Positions 52,997 through 63,315 of a stretch of 64,000 nt of DNA are shown here, piece after piece. The translations under genes were made by a program, and so were the position numbers. This DNA is from JAFGGG01 sp964638895 (GTDB lineage: Bacteria > Spirochaetota > Spirochaetia > SZUA-6 > RPPD01). Under the pieces are notes generated by a model. The model was not told the DNA's origin. It searched no databases and saw only the letters and a list, made by a program, of their open reading frames with translations. The first letter of the stretch is position 1; each line of letters starts with the position of its first letter. Where the stretch lies: the NCBI GenBank assembly GCA_964638895.1, contig CAZWYY010000010.1, positions 7,919 through 71,918 on the forward strand, given 5' to 3'.

Positions 52997-54469
52997 ATGA
53001 GCACAACACAAACAAAAATAAATAAAAGCATTGCAAACGCAAGCTGGGTCTCGCTCTCTCTTATTTTTGCCCGTTTATTGAATCCCATCAGCTCCGCCAT
53101 CCTCGCGCGGCTTCTGGATTCCACGGCCTTCGGCATCATCAGCATCATCCAGATTTTTATGATTGTAATAGATATTTTCAGGGATATGGGTATAACAAAA
53201 TCACTACTTGTATACCAGGGAAACGAGATCGAAGAGTTCAGCAGTACCGCTTTTTATGCGGTTCTGACAGGCGGAATTTTCTCTGTTATTGTATTATGGT
53301 TTATATCACCCTTTGTTTCCTCATTTTTTAATGAGAATATATTGGAAATTATCATCAAAATAGCGGCTGTCCGCATGCTGTTTTTCTCACTTCAGAATAT
53401 ACCCGAGGTTCTTATTCAGAGACAGGGGAGATGGATTCTTTACTCAATCTTAAATATGACGGCACCGATAGCAACCTCAATCAGTACCGTAGTACTTGCT
53501 TTCTGCAATTTTGGCGTGTGGAGCATAATTTATGGTACGATTATCGGATCACTGCTTAAATTGATCCTTATGTATATTCTCTTTCCCTGGAAACCAAAGC
53601 TCTATTTTAATTTCAAACAATTCAGGGAACTTTCAGGATACGGCAAATGGGTAATCGGATATAATCTTCTTACCTTTTTTGTGGATACGGCCGACAATGC
53701 CTATCTGGCACGCTTTCAAGGCGCCGCTAACCTGGGGTATTACTCATTGCCCTATTCATGGATCACCTACCCCAACAGGTATATTTTATATGCCATACAG
53801 AGAACAACCTTCCCGACCTTAAGCGGAGTCAAAGAAAAACAAGAACAAAAAGAGATTGTAATAAAAATAATCGGATTAATTTCTTTTATTATATTCCCTA
53901 TCTTCATGTATTTGATTTTCAATGCCCATTATTTTGTATTGACTGTCTTCGGAGAAAAATGGATACGGTCAATCGAGATAGTACGATGGCTTTCAATTTA
54001 TGGTATACTCCGTGGAATAAATGAATTTACCTGCAGCTTTTTTATTGCCACAAAAAAGGCCAAGTTTGGCGTTATTCCGCAGGTTGTTTCAATTGTTTTT
54101 ATTATTGGCGGCTTTTTAATTAGCTGGGGACAATGGGACGCGGTGGCAATCGCCGTTCTTTTTACCTCTGCCATGGCAACAAGAGTACTGGCAACGGTAT
54201 TTATTTTTATAAAATTCTACGCAATGAATATGCTGAAGCTTTTTTTCTCCATATTATCCGGGATTATTCCTTCCCTACTCGCCGCATTTTCCGGCCTTCT
54301 TATTGCGGAATCCACGACATTTAATATCTATATTAAATTCGGACTAAGCTTATCTATTTTTCTTATATTATATTTATTCTTATACAGCGGTGTTAAATAC
54401 AAGAATCCGTTCAAGCTGTATTTACCGTCCACGTGGAAAGCGATAATAAAACAGTATATAAAAAAGTAA
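52997..54469 (+). CDS. Wzx-type polysaccharide flippase (MOP superfamily)
   Basis: 490 residues with about 12-14 transmembrane helices and the MOP-family pattern at the N-terminus (NASWVSLSLIFARLLNPISS; LDSTAFGI). It should flip undecaprenyl-linked repeat units across the inner membrane before Wzy-type polymerisation and Wzz chain control. Preceded by AGGCGG. Confidence 0.92.
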   Translation: MSTTQTKINKSIANASWVSLSLIFARLLNPISSAILARLLDSTAFGIISIIQIFMIVIDIFRDMGITKSLLVYQGNEIEEFSSTAFYAVLTGGIFSVIVLWFISPFVSSFFNENILEIIIKIAAVRMLFFSLQNIPEVLIQRQGRWILYSILNMTAPIATSISTVVLAFCNFGVWSIIYGTIIGSLLKLILMYILFPWKPKLYFNFKQFRELSGYGKWVIGYNLLTFFVDTADNAYLARFQGAANLGYYSLPYSWITYPNRYILYAIQRTTFPTLSGVKEKQEQKEIVIKIIGLISFIIFPIFMYLIFNAHYFVLTVFGEKWIRSIEIVRWLSIYGILRGINEFTCSFFIATKKAKFGVIPQVVSIVFIIGGFLISWGQWDAVAIAVLFTSAMATRVLATVFIFIKFYAMNMLKLFFSILSGIIPSLLAAFSGLLIAESTTFNIYIKFGLSLSIFLILYLFLYSGVKYKNPFKLYLPSTWKAIIKQYIKK

Positions 54470-54495
54470 CCCGGAGATCCGTTATTATAGATAAT

Positions 54496-55611
54496 ATGAA
54501 CAAGAAAAAGATATTTTTAATCGCCGGGGCAAGACCCAATTTTATGAAGATTGCGCCCCTGTATCATGCTCTAAAAAAACAGAAATGGGCGGAGACGCTC
54601 ATTGTAAATACCGGACAACACTATGACCTCAATCTCTCGCAGTCCTTTTTTGACGACCTCGGCCTCCCACATGCGCATATCAATTTGAACATCGGTTCCG
54701 GAACACATGCCGAACAAACGGCCGGCATTATGATTGCGTTTGAAAAACTGATAACCGGGTCCCGTCCGGACCTTGTTATTGTGGTGGGAGATGTCAACTC
54801 TACCCTGGCCTGCTCCATTGCCGCGAAAAAATGTAATATCAAAATCGCGCATCTTGAAGCCGGACTCCGCTCGTTCGATATGAGTATGCCGGAAGAGATC
54901 AACAGAATAGTAACGGACGCGCTTTCCGACATCCTCTGGACACCGTCTCCCGACGCGGACCTGCGGCTGAGGAAAGAAGGGAAAAGCGAGAAAAGTATTA
55001 TTCAGGTTGGGAATATTATGATCGACTCCGTTCGTATGGTACTCCCAAAATTAAAGGGCGATAAGACTTTAAAGACATTGGGACTGATAAAAGGAAGATA
55101 CGGGGTTGTTACCCTTCACCGGCCGTCCAATGTTGATGGAAAAGAAACGCTTACTAAAATTTGCCAGTCACTTATCAATATCTCAAAGACACACCCACTG
55201 GTTTTCCCGCTTCATCCACGGACAAAAAAACAACTTATTGAATTCGACCTATTTGAAAAACTGAATAAAATCAGCGGTATTTTACTATTAGAACCACTGA
55301 ATTATATCGGCTTTTTGAATATCATTATACATTCATATTTTGTCATAACCGACTCCGGCGGTGTTCAGGAAGAAACCACATACCTTAAAATTCCCTGCTT
55401 TACCCTACGCCCCAATACCGAACGCCCGATCACCATCGAACTGGGTTCCAATAAGCTTTCCACAACAGAGACGATCGAAACCGATATCGCACGTATTGAC
55501 CCGGCGTATTATAAACGGAGGGGAATACCCCCTTTATGGGACGGCAAAACCGCCCCGCGGGTCGTTGCCTCGATAAAAAAAAATATTTTCAGGAACATTC
55601 AAAAAGGTTAA
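54496..55611 (+). CDS. wecB: UDP-N-acetylglucosamine 2-epimerase
   Basis: About 371 residues from the ATG at 54496; a reading 21 codons longer starts within the flippase gene and its extra residues do not fit the family. Motifs: GARPNFMKIAPL, GDVNSTLA, HLEAGLRS, TLHRPSNVD and DSGGVQEETTYLK. It makes UDP-ManNAc (or a related amino sugar) for the glycan. Confidence 0.94.
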   Translation: MNKKKIFLIAGARPNFMKIAPLYHALKKQKWAETLIVNTGQHYDLNLSQSFFDDLGLPHAHINLNIGSGTHAEQTAGIMIAFEKLITGSRPDLVIVVGDVNSTLACSIAAKKCNIKIAHLEAGLRSFDMSMPEEINRIVTDALSDILWTPSPDADLRLRKEGKSEKSIIQVGNIMIDSVRMVLPKLKGDKTLKTLGLIKGRYGVVTLHRPSNVDGKETLTKICQSLINISKTHPLVFPLHPRTKKQLIEFDLFEKLNKISGILLLEPLNYIGFLNIIIHSYFVITDSGGVQEETTYLKIPCFTLRPNTERPITIELGSNKLSTTETIETDIARIDPAYYKRRGIPPLWDGKTAPRVVASIKKNIFRNIQKG

Positions 55612-55620
55612 ATTATCACA

Positions 55621-56586
55621 ATGCACGATTACGACCTTGTGTCCGTTTGTCTTGCCACTTATAATCGTTCGCATTTGCTTAAACAGGCGATCGAGAATAT
55701 ATTATCTCAAACATATCGCCGATTTGAACTTTTTGTGGTAGACGACGGATCAAATGATAATACGGAATCAGTTGTAAAACACTATCAAAAAAAAGACAAG
55801 CGGATCTTCTATTGCAGGCATGATACGAATAAGGGACTGGCAGCCGCGCGCAATACGGCGATCTCCCGCGCCAAGGGCAGGTATTTTACCTTTATTGATG
55901 ATGATGACGCCTGGGATAAGATATTTCTTTCACACTTTGTAAAAACTGCATCCAATTATGACGATAATTGGTGCTTCTGTTGCGGAACGGATTATACAAA
56001 TAACCTGGGAAATCATATCCGTTATATTCCTAAATTGAACGGCCCTCTTAAAGAATATATTAAAAAGGGCTATACACCACCTGTTGCTGCTCAATTCTAT
56101 TTTCTATCGACTGTAAAGAAGGCCGGCGGTTATACGGAAGAAATTAAAAGCGGAGTGGACCATGACCTCTGGCTTAAGCTGGCTTTTCATGACATCAACA
56201 TTTACGGTGTCCCCAAAGCCCTGGTGCATCCCAACACTAGCGCCGAGGTATCGCGGATTACCTTTAGTGACAAACGTTGGCTTGAGATACAACGGTCACT
56301 TGTAATCTGGAAAACCGATATTGTGCTTCATTTTGGAGTCCGTTTTTTTTATCATTTTAGAAGGTGTTATTATTTCGGCAGGCAAAGAAGGCAGTTTATT
56401 ATTTTTTTAAAGCAAAAAACCATTAACCAGGCGATAGTAAGAAGACTTTTCCGTGCGTTCCGCGAGATGCCTTTTAAAATCGAATTCTTTAAAGAATCAT
56501 TATTTAAATTATGGATGTGGTTTTGTTATAGAAACAGGAAATATATAACGTTGAAAACCCCTCATTCATTTCCTTCATTCAGGTAA
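55621..56586 (+). CDS. GT2-family glycosyltransferase
   Basis: 321 residues, same GT-A core as the enzyme at 52157 (LATYNRSHLL, VVDDGSNDNTES, FIDDDDAWD) with a longer basic, helical C-terminus. 9 bases after wecB. Confidence 0.9.
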   Translation: MHDYDLVSVCLATYNRSHLLKQAIENILSQTYRRFELFVVDDGSNDNTESVVKHYQKKDKRIFYCRHDTNKGLAAARNTAISRAKGRYFTFIDDDDAWDKIFLSHFVKTASNYDDNWCFCCGTDYTNNLGNHIRYIPKLNGPLKEYIKKGYTPPVAAQFYFLSTVKKAGGYTEEIKSGVDHDLWLKLAFHDINIYGVPKALVHPNTSAEVSRITFSDKRWLEIQRSLVIWKTDIVLHFGVRFFYHFRRCYYFGRQRRQFIIFLKQKTINQAIVRRLFRAFREMPFKIEFFKESLFKLWMWFCYRNRKYITLKTPHSFPSFR

Positions 56587-56587
56587 T

Positions 56588-57433
56588 ATGATCTACATTA
56601 TCCTTCCCACGCATAAAAAAGTTCCGACCACAAAACTGTTCTTACACAGCATCCATAAACATTTACAGGAAAACTATCTAATTATCATGATTGACGACGA
56701 CGCCGATCATGAGAGCAGTAAGGCGTTCGGATCGGATAAAAATATTATTATCATAAAGGGAAATGGTAATCTCTGGTGGGGTGGCGCGATCAACGCCGGT
56801 ATTGATTACCTTTTTACTCGGTTGGATCCAAAACTTGATGACATCTGTGTTTTTGCCAATAACGACGTGCAAATAACTCCAACCACCTTTCCGGTGATTG
56901 CCGCAGCCTTGCACAAAAATAAAAACGCGCTCTACCACCCGCGTGTTCGAAACCAAAAGGGAGGGGAGGTATCCGCGGGTTCCAAAGTAATCACCTGGTT
57001 TCCCTACATCTCAAAACATCCCAAAGGTTTTACTTCCGAGTTTGCGCGAATTGATCTGGCAACGGCCCGGTTTTTATGTTTCACCGTACAGACCCTACAT
57101 AAAATCGGCAGGATCAGCCAAAACCTGCCCCACTACGGCGGCGATAATGATTTTTCTTTACGGGCGAAAAAAATGGGTATCTCCACTTTTCTGTTACGCA
57201 ACGCCGTGTGCACACTGGATGACAGGGAAACCGGATTAAGCGGCTCCAATATTATGTCCGTATCCGCTCTTTGGAAATCCTTAATTTCCACCCGATCTTC
57301 GGTTAATATTAAATACAGGTACCGATTTGTGTATAATTACTTTCATTGTCACTTCTTTTCGATCATGGTTGTGTTCTCAATGACAATTACGCTTTTTATA
57401 AAATATATACGGAATATACTCCTTAACAGGTAA
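56588..57433 (+). CDS. GT2-family glycosyltransferase (rhamnosyltransferase-like)
   Basis: 281 residues. GT-A fold with NGNLWWGGAINAG, FANNDVQ and a GGDNDFSLRAKK acceptor-side motif seen in rhamnosyl- and related transferases. Starts right after the previous gene and converges with the ATP-grasp gene. Confidence 0.85.
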   Translation: MIYIILPTHKKVPTTKLFLHSIHKHLQENYLIIMIDDDADHESSKAFGSDKNIIIIKGNGNLWWGGAINAGIDYLFTRLDPKLDDICVFANNDVQITPTTFPVIAAALHKNKNALYHPRVRNQKGGEVSAGSKVITWFPYISKHPKGFTSEFARIDLATARFLCFTVQTLHKIGRISQNLPHYGGDNDFSLRAKKMGISTFLLRNAVCTLDDRETGLSGSNIMSVSALWKSLISTRSSVNIKYRYRFVYNYFHCHFFSIMVVFSMTITLFIKYIRNILLNR

Positions 57434-57444
57434 CATAGGAATTT

Positions 57445-58398
57445 TTACTTTTCAGGCCCCGACGCGTATGTCGATATCCCCTTCAGCATAACAATCCCTT
57501 CCCTATATTTTTCACGAATAGTTATTTTTCTTTTCAGGCATAATTCAAAAATATATCTCAAATAATTGAATCCCGATAAATGGGTCAGCGGATATCCCCC
57601 ACCGAAACGGGGATTAAAATCAATACAGAAAAGCTTCCCCGATTTGTCCCGAATGATATCAGCATCCATATTACCTACATGCTTAAATACGGCGCTGATA
57701 TTTCTTGCCAACTGTTCCAATTCCGGCAGGTATACTGATCGCGCTTTATCGGTCTCCCCCGCGCGCATTAAAAGTTTCTCACGGAAAGCGGCGTGCAGGA
57801 AATTGCCTTCCAAATCATTAAACACATCCATTCCTATCTCTACGCCGTCGATATATTCCTGCGCCATATACTCATCCGTAAAATAAAATCCCAGTTCGTC
57901 AGTTGATCCGATTATTTTTTGATCCACGCTTCCGCTTCCCCGCCTTTTTTTCAGTACCAGTGGAAACGCGACACCCTCGGCCGGTAAGGAAAAAAATGAT
58001 TCAGGCATCGCAATCCCGTTATTTTTGCAGAATATATAATTCTTCTCTTTATCAAGGCAGGCATCAATTACGCTAGGACCAGATATAATTATTTCTGTTC
58101 CCTTTGTCCTGAACAATTGTTTTTTTCCGGCCAGAACAGGTAACTCAAAATCCATCAGGGGGATGATGATCTCAATATTATTTTCAACACATTTTTTTAG
58201 AAGAATGTCCGCGTATTTTTTCTCGTCATCCAACACACGCGGAGTGATAAAGTGGCGCACAATTTCCGACACATGGAATCCCGCGGTATCGCGGGAGGTG
58301 TCGCACACAAAAATATTCAGATTATATTCCCGCCGCAATTCCAGGGCATATTCCAACAGGTAAGTTTTTCGTCCTATGTTTGTAAACAGTACATTCAT
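57445..58398 (-). CDS. ATP-grasp ligase
   Basis: 317 residues, CarB/PylC-like ATP-grasp fold: N-terminal Rossmann-type region, PLVLKKRRGSGSVDQK, QEYIDGVEIGMDV, and a metal-binding ...DFNPRFGGG end. It likely joins a carboxylic acid to an amine or amino sugar. Last gene of the minus-strand block that includes a PLP enzyme. Acceptor unknown. Overlaps the GT4 stop by 4 bases. Confidence 0.88.
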   Translation of the reverse strand: MNVLFTNIGRKTYLLEYALELRREYNLNIFVCDTSRDTAGFHVSEIVRHFITPRVLDDEKKYADILLKKCVENNIEIIIPLMDFELPVLAGKKQLFRTKGTEIIISGPSVIDACLDKEKNYIFCKNNGIAMPESFFSLPAEGVAFPLVLKKRRGSGSVDQKIIGSTDELGFYFTDEYMAQEYIDGVEIGMDVFNDLEGNFLHAAFREKLLMRAGETDKARSVYLPELEQLARNISAVFKHVGNMDADIIRDKSGKLFCIDFNPRFGGGYPLTHLSGFNYLRYIFELCLKRKITIREKYREGIVMLKGISTYASGPEK

Positions 58399-59621
58399 TT
58401 GGTCTTGGCCACACTCTCCACCACCGCCAACGCTTTTAAGGCCAACTTATCCCTGGCAAAGTCGGCAAGCGCGAGCTTACGCGCGTTTTTCCCCATGGCT
58501 TTGAGTTCTCTTTTATTTGTATGCATGAATATAATTTTATCTACGTATTCATGCAAATCGCAAAGCTTACAACCGTAACCAATTTTGTTTTTTTCAATCA
58601 GGTCTTTGTGCCATCCCGAATAATTCAACAGAATCGGATTTCCCGCGGCGAGAGCGTCAAAAAATTTATTTGCCGAGTTATGCTCCAATACAGGGATATT
58701 GGTGATGGTTGAAAGCGAAACATCGCAGGCCGCCAGGTATTCCGGAAGTTCGGATTTTGCCACGGCGCCGATAAAATCGATGTTTTTTATTTTTAGTTCT
58801 TCGATTCTTTTTAATAAGCCGGCCTGTTCACTGCCGTGGCCGATGATCGCAAATCGGATATCAGATATATGTTTTAACCGCAGCGCCGCTTCAATAATAA
58901 AATCCACATTATGAATCCAGCCCAGGGAGCCCGCGTATAAAAAAACGGTCTTTACACCCCAACCGTATTTTTTCCTGATTCGTGCGCCGTTGATATCCGG
59001 ACGAAACAGATCAATATCGGCGCAGTTGGGAATAATACTTATGCTTTTTTTGTTATCACGGCATACCGCTTTTACACCATAATACATGCCGGGAGATAGA
59101 ACAATAAGCGCGCCCGCTTTTTTATAAATCTTTTTTTCAAACTTCTGAAATGCTTTTATGATATGTTTATTTTTAAGCACTCCCATCTCTATGGGAACAC
59201 GGGGCCATTGGTCTCTAATTTCAAAAACAAACGGGATTCGTTTACACATTTTTCCGATAAGGGCCGGCAATCCGACCGTTAACGGGGTGCTTGTGGCGTA
59301 GATAATGTCGTACCGGGAATGAAAAAGGATATACAGCGAGCATAAAAGGGCGAACATACAAAAGGAGACCATCCTCTGCATAAAACTCATGGACTGCTCG
59401 TATTTAAAATTACATATCACAACCTCAAGGTCCTCTATCATCACCTTGGAAAATAACTTCCCCCTGGCCGCTGCAAGGTACTCAGGGTTTATCTGTGCTT
59501 TGCTGGCCAATACCGTAACCTTGTGGCCGGAAGCCCGCCAGTATTTGGCGAACTTATACGCCCTGATGCCGCCGCCGTAGGAAGGAGTTCCGAAATATTG
59601 AAAAATATAGAGAATATTCAT
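58395..59621 (-). CDS. GT4-family glycosyltransferase (WbuB-like)
   Basis: 408 residues, GT-B fold: N-terminal NILYIFQYFGTPSYGGGIR, C-terminal LEHNSANKFFDALAAGNP donor-site motif. Often the second enzyme after the initiating sugar transferase. Confidence 0.92.
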   Translation of the reverse strand: MNILYIFQYFGTPSYGGGIRAYKFAKYWRASGHKVTVLASKAQINPEYLAAARGKLFSKVMIEDLEVVICNFKYEQSMSFMQRMVSFCMFALLCSLYILFHSRYDIIYATSTPLTVGLPALIGKMCKRIPFVFEIRDQWPRVPIEMGVLKNKHIIKAFQKFEKKIYKKAGALIVLSPGMYYGVKAVCRDNKKSISIIPNCADIDLFRPDINGARIRKKYGWGVKTVFLYAGSLGWIHNVDFIIEAALRLKHISDIRFAIIGHGSEQAGLLKRIEELKIKNIDFIGAVAKSELPEYLAACDVSLSTITNIPVLEHNSANKFFDALAAGNPILLNYSGWHKDLIEKNKIGYGCKLCDLHEYVDKIIFMHTNKRELKAMGKNARKLALADFARDKLALKALAVVESVAKTK

Positions 59622-60467
59622 TTATAAATATAGGTTGCCGGTACCGCCGGTATTTATAATTAATCCATTGCTTAAATTTTCATCGTAATAATATTGCACA
59701 CTTCTGATATTATAGATGGGGTCAACCAGGACACCGGTTTCCTTTAAAAATCGCGTAAAATATTCGTTTTGAGTCACGCCTCTCTGTCCGTATGTTCCGG
59801 CAAACCGGTCGTCGATTAAAAGGTTTTTGATAGCGCCCTTATCTAAAAACTCTTCCGCGGCTTTCAGGCAGCGTTCCTTTTTTCGTGATACGGAAATCCC
59901 GATAACTTTAACATCGGACCCCAGCTCATGCAAGGCGGCCGTGATCCCCAGAGCCGTTGTTCCCGTGCCATAAGGCAGCAGAATCCATTCAATTGCATGC
60001 AGTTGCTTATTCTCACCCATAATTTTTATAAAAAGATCTTTATACGCACGCAAACCCTCGATTGTGTGTCCGCCGCCGGGAATCCACAAAAAATCGGCAT
60101 ATCGTGTTTTATAGTTCTCAATGAAGTCGTAAGCGTCTTCATTGGAAACAAAATTCAGTTTGGCGCCCATTTTTTCTGAAAAGCGCAGATACGGATATTC
60201 GGTTTCCATATTCTCACGATGCTCATCACATATGATTATCAGGTGCACGGGTACGCCGTTCTTCACGCCCCAATACGCCGCGGCCATACAATGACTGGAA
60301 TAAACCGATCCCATGGTGATAATTCCCTTTGGTTTTGGCCCGTTTAAAATATACCGCAGTTTTCTCAGTTTATTTCCGCCGACCGTATTGCAGATACGGG
60401 TCTCATCCAGAACCCAAAGAGACTGATGAATTTTAGTTAGATAGTATGTATCTTGTACGTTTTCCAT
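59622..60467 (-). CDS. ACC-deaminase/D-cysteine-desulfhydrase-like PLP enzyme
   Basis: 281 residues. Fold-type II PLP enzyme with the catalytic Lys in VGGNKLRKLRY and the phosphate-binding GTGTTALGI. Family members act on D-amino acids or 1-aminocyclopropane-carboxylate. Its place in a glycan operon next to an ATP-grasp gene suggests making or using a modified amino acid for glycan decoration. Substrate unknown. Confidence 0.8.
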   Translation of the reverse strand: MENVQDTYYLTKIHQSLWVLDETRICNTVGGNKLRKLRYILNGPKPKGIITMGSVYSSHCMAAAYWGVKNGVPVHLIIICDEHRENMETEYPYLRFSEKMGAKLNFVSNEDAYDFIENYKTRYADFLWIPGGGHTIEGLRAYKDLFIKIMGENKQLHAIEWILLPYGTGTTALGITAALHELGSDVKVIGISVSRKKERCLKAAEEFLDKGAIKNLLIDDRFAGTYGQRGVTQNEYFTRFLKETGVLVDPIYNIRSVQYYYDENLSNGLIINTGGTGNLYL

Positions 60468-61154
60468 TCAAGCCAGCAATCGCATGTAGTCTTTAATTAA
60501 TTGTCCGTCCATGCCCTTGAAAGAGGACAGGTGCAATGTGTTCCGCGGGAAAAAGATGGAAATCGCGGTAAGCACGATTATTTTTATATCCACCCAGAAA
60601 CCTTTATTATTTTTATACCATAGTTCAAGCCCGCCCTTTACGGGCATGATTTTATGTGCGTATATATGCTTTGCCTGTTCCGGTTTTTGAGAGAGAAACC
60701 TTTCCTCATCCCGAAAAAACAAAGAACCCAAACCTGTCAAGCCCGGTTTGTTATCCAGATAAACATGATCTCTAATTCCATCCGGATATTGATTAAATCC
60801 GTCCTCCATCAATGGTCTGGGGCCGACGATCGAAATGTCCCCTTTAAGCATATTAAACAGCTGCGGAAGCTCATTAATTTTTGTCTTGCGTAAAAACCTG
60901 CCCACAGACAGCACCCTCGGATCTCCATTGTAGGTGATACCGCCCTCCAGTTCACTGTTCCTGCGCATGGTTGTGAACTTATAAATGATGAATTTTCTAT
61001 TATTCAATCCAATGCGTTCCTGCCGGTAAAAAACCTCCCCTTCCCCGGTGAATTTCAAGACCAGCATTATAATCAAAAAAAAAGGCACTAAAATAAGTAA
61101 GCCCGAAAACGAAACAAGAATGTCGAACATCCGTTTGAAAAATGCGTATACCAT
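60468..61154 (-). CDS. Initiating sugar-phosphate transferase (WcaJ/PglC-like)
   Basis: 228 residues. One N-terminal re-entrant/hydrophobic helix (ILVSFSGLLILVPFFLIIML) and the polyprenyl-phosphate hexose-1-phosphate transferase core (YKFTTMRR, RKTKINELPQLFN, IVGPRP). Short monotopic form, starts glycan repeat assembly on undecaprenyl phosphate. Confidence 0.93.
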   Translation of the reverse strand: MVYAFFKRMFDILVSFSGLLILVPFFLIIMLVLKFTGEGEVFYRQERIGLNNRKFIIYKFTTMRRNSELEGGITYNGDPRVLSVGRFLRKTKINELPQLFNMLKGDISIVGPRPLMEDGFNQYPDGIRDHVYLDNKPGLTGLGSLFFRDEERFLSQKPEQAKHIYAHKIMPVKGGLELWYKNNKGFWVDIKIIVLTAISIFFPRNTLHLSSFKGMDGQLIKDYMRLLA

Positions 61155-61162
61155 ATCTTTAC

Positions 61163-62323
61163 CTATGAAACCGTTCTGACACTACTGGGTATATTTACTA
61201 TCCTGTCTTCCAGCCATTGCGCGGCCTCGAGTCTGTATGTTTCGCACTCCTTATACATGGCAAGGGTATTCAGCAGCCGCCAGCAGGGCCGGGTCATAAC
61301 GCCATTGTCATTGGAGTATTTCAGGAAAGCATCCCTTTGCCCGCGGTCCTTGAGGATTATAGCGTTCAGCCAGTAATTGGAGCGGCATTCCGCGGGCTCG
61401 GCCACAAAGGTAACCGGGGTATTTTCAAAATACTCCCTATACATCATCGCCAGCGCCCGTTTATTTTCCAAATACCGGTCGAGCGACTCCATCTGGGCGC
61501 AGCCCAGCGCCGCGTTTATATTGGGCATTCGGTAGTTAAAGCCGATTTCATCGTGTACATACTCCCAGGCATGCGGTACCTTGGCCGTTGTGGTAATATG
61601 TTTGGCCCTGAGGGCAAGTTTGTTATCATCGGTCACCAGCATGCCCCCGCCGCCCGTGGTGATTGTCTTGTTGCCGTTAAAACTTAAAATACCTATTTTG
61701 CCAAACCTGCCGGTATGTTTTCCTTTATACCGGCTGCCGATCGATTCGGCCGCGTCTTCGATTACCGGGATGCCGTACGCGTCACATGCCTCTTTTACGA
61801 TATCAACCCTGCACGGATGCCCGAAGATGTGCACGGGAACACAGGCAGCAATGCGTTTTCCCGTATTCTTATTATAGCAATTTCCGTCGTCTTTCCGCGA
61901 TACCTTATCCTGTAGAAATTCGGCCAGCTTGTCCGGGTCCAGACCCAGCGTTGCTTTCTCCACATCCAGAAACAACGGCTTGGCCCCGCAGTAGGCAATG
62001 GCATTGGCCGTACCGACAAAGCTGAGCGCCTGGGTCAGGACCTCATCGTCCCTGCGCACACCTATAAGCCTTAGGGCAACCTGCAACGCGGCCGTGCCGT
62101 TTACCGCGGCCACGGCGAACCCGCTGTCTATGTAATTTTGAACCATTGCCTCGAATTCATTTACGTACTCCCCTACCGAAGAAACATACCCGCTGTCTAT
62201 ACAGTCGTTCAGGTATTTTTTTTCATTGCCGGAAAATACGGGGACATGCAGGGGGATAAACCCATCGGTATGAAAGGCCCGCCTGATTGTGGAGATAACG
62301 TCTTTGAATAAATTATCCTGCAT
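61163..62323 (-). CDS. DegT/DnrJ/EryC1-family sugar aminotransferase (LegC-like)
   Basis: 386 residues. Catalytic Lys about 219 (NGNKTITTGGGG), PLP-binding IEDAAES. N-terminal FIPLHVPVFSGNEK resembles LegC-type enzymes. With the neighbouring epimerase it probably makes an amino-sugar unit. Confidence 0.9.
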   Translation of the reverse strand: MQDNLFKDVISTIRRAFHTDGFIPLHVPVFSGNEKKYLNDCIDSGYVSSVGEYVNEFEAMVQNYIDSGFAVAAVNGTAALQVALRLIGVRRDDEVLTQALSFVGTANAIAYCGAKPLFLDVEKATLGLDPDKLAEFLQDKVSRKDDGNCYNKNTGKRIAACVPVHIFGHPCRVDIVKEACDAYGIPVIEDAAESIGSRYKGKHTGRFGKIGILSFNGNKTITTGGGGMLVTDDNKLALRAKHITTTAKVPHAWEYVHDEIGFNYRMPNINAALGCAQMESLDRYLENKRALAMMYREYFENTPVTFVAEPAECRSNYWLNAIILKDRGQRDAFLKYSNDNGVMTRPCWRLLNTLAMYKECETYRLEAAQWLEDRIVNIPSSVRTVS

Positions 62324-62329
62324 GGCAAC

Positions 62330-63298
62330 CTAAGAAAGATCGGGGGATGTATTGTAATAGGCCGGGTTGTCGAAATCGCTGATAACGCCCTGCTTGAAAA
62401 TACGGACAAATTCCTTTACCGATCTCTCGGCATCATACTCGCGTTTTACCCTCACCGTCTTGTGCACCTTGGTGAAATCGACCTGGTAATCCCTGAGATC
62501 ACCGCCTTCTTTCACGATGTTTATTTTTATTTCCGGCAGATGTTTTTTTACCGCCTCCGCGATTTTAATCTTCTGGTAATTTTCACCGGGGAATCCGATG
62601 TTATACACATTATTTTTTATATTATCAAAATCAGCGAGTAATGCCAGAAGGATTTTTGCCAGGTCCCACACATGCACGTATGGTCGATAGGAAAGCGGTA
62701 AAAAAATATCCAAAAATTTATTCCTGTATCCGTTCATGGCGAAGTCGTTCACCGTCAGATCGAAGCGTATCCTGGGAGAAACGCCGTACACGGTAGACAG
62801 TCTGCCGATCAGCCAGTCCGGACCGTTTTTACACTCCATGAGATATTTCTCCACATTCACCTTGGTTTCTGCGTAAAGCGATAACGGTTTTAAAATGGTG
62901 TTCTCGTCGGCAAGCTCGCTCGCAACGCCGTAATTCGAGCAGGTGGAAAGGAACACAAAACCCTTTACCCCGTTCCGACCGCACATATTAATCAGGTTGA
63001 TGGCGGCATCCTGGTTTATTTGTTTGGTAATTTCGGGGAACAGCTTACTGGCCGGATCGCCGACAACCGCCGCCGCGTGTATGACATAATCAACGTCCTT
63101 GACGCATTCGTTCATAAGCTTCTGATCGCGGATATCGCCTTTTATAAATTCATAGCGCGGATCATTATAAAAAAATACGGGGACCCTTTTATCAAACCAT
63201 AACGCGTCCACAACCCGCACCTGATGATTATGCTGTAATGCCATTCCGGTGAGCACAGAGCCCACGTTTCCGGCCCCGCCCGTAATCAATAATTTCAT
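62330..63298 (-). CDS. NAD(P)-dependent sugar epimerase/dehydratase
   Basis: 322 residues. Extended SDR with TGGAGNVGSVL nucleotide loop and SLYAETKVNVEKYL (YxxxK). Acts on an NDP-sugar; product unknown. Six bases before the aminotransferase gene. Confidence 0.9.
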   Translation of the reverse strand: MKLLITGGAGNVGSVLTGMALQHNHQVRVVDALWFDKRVPVFFYNDPRYEFIKGDIRDQKLMNECVKDVDYVIHAAAVVGDPASKLFPEITKQINQDAAINLINMCGRNGVKGFVFLSTCSNYGVASELADENTILKPLSLYAETKVNVEKYLMECKNGPDWLIGRLSTVYGVSPRIRFDLTVNDFAMNGYRNKFLDIFLPLSYRPYVHVWDLAKILLALLADFDNIKNNVYNIGFPGENYQKIKIAEAVKKHLPEIKINIVKEGGDLRDYQVDFTKVHKTVRVKREYDAERSVKEFVRIFKQGVISDFDNPAYYNTSPDLS

Positions 63299-63315
63299 TC
63301 AATCCTCCAATTGCA

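Noticed and set aside
54433..54495. 21-residue N-terminal extension of WecB
   Set aside because: It starts inside the flippase gene and does not resemble the family; the core begins at the Met of MNKKKIFLIAGARPNF.
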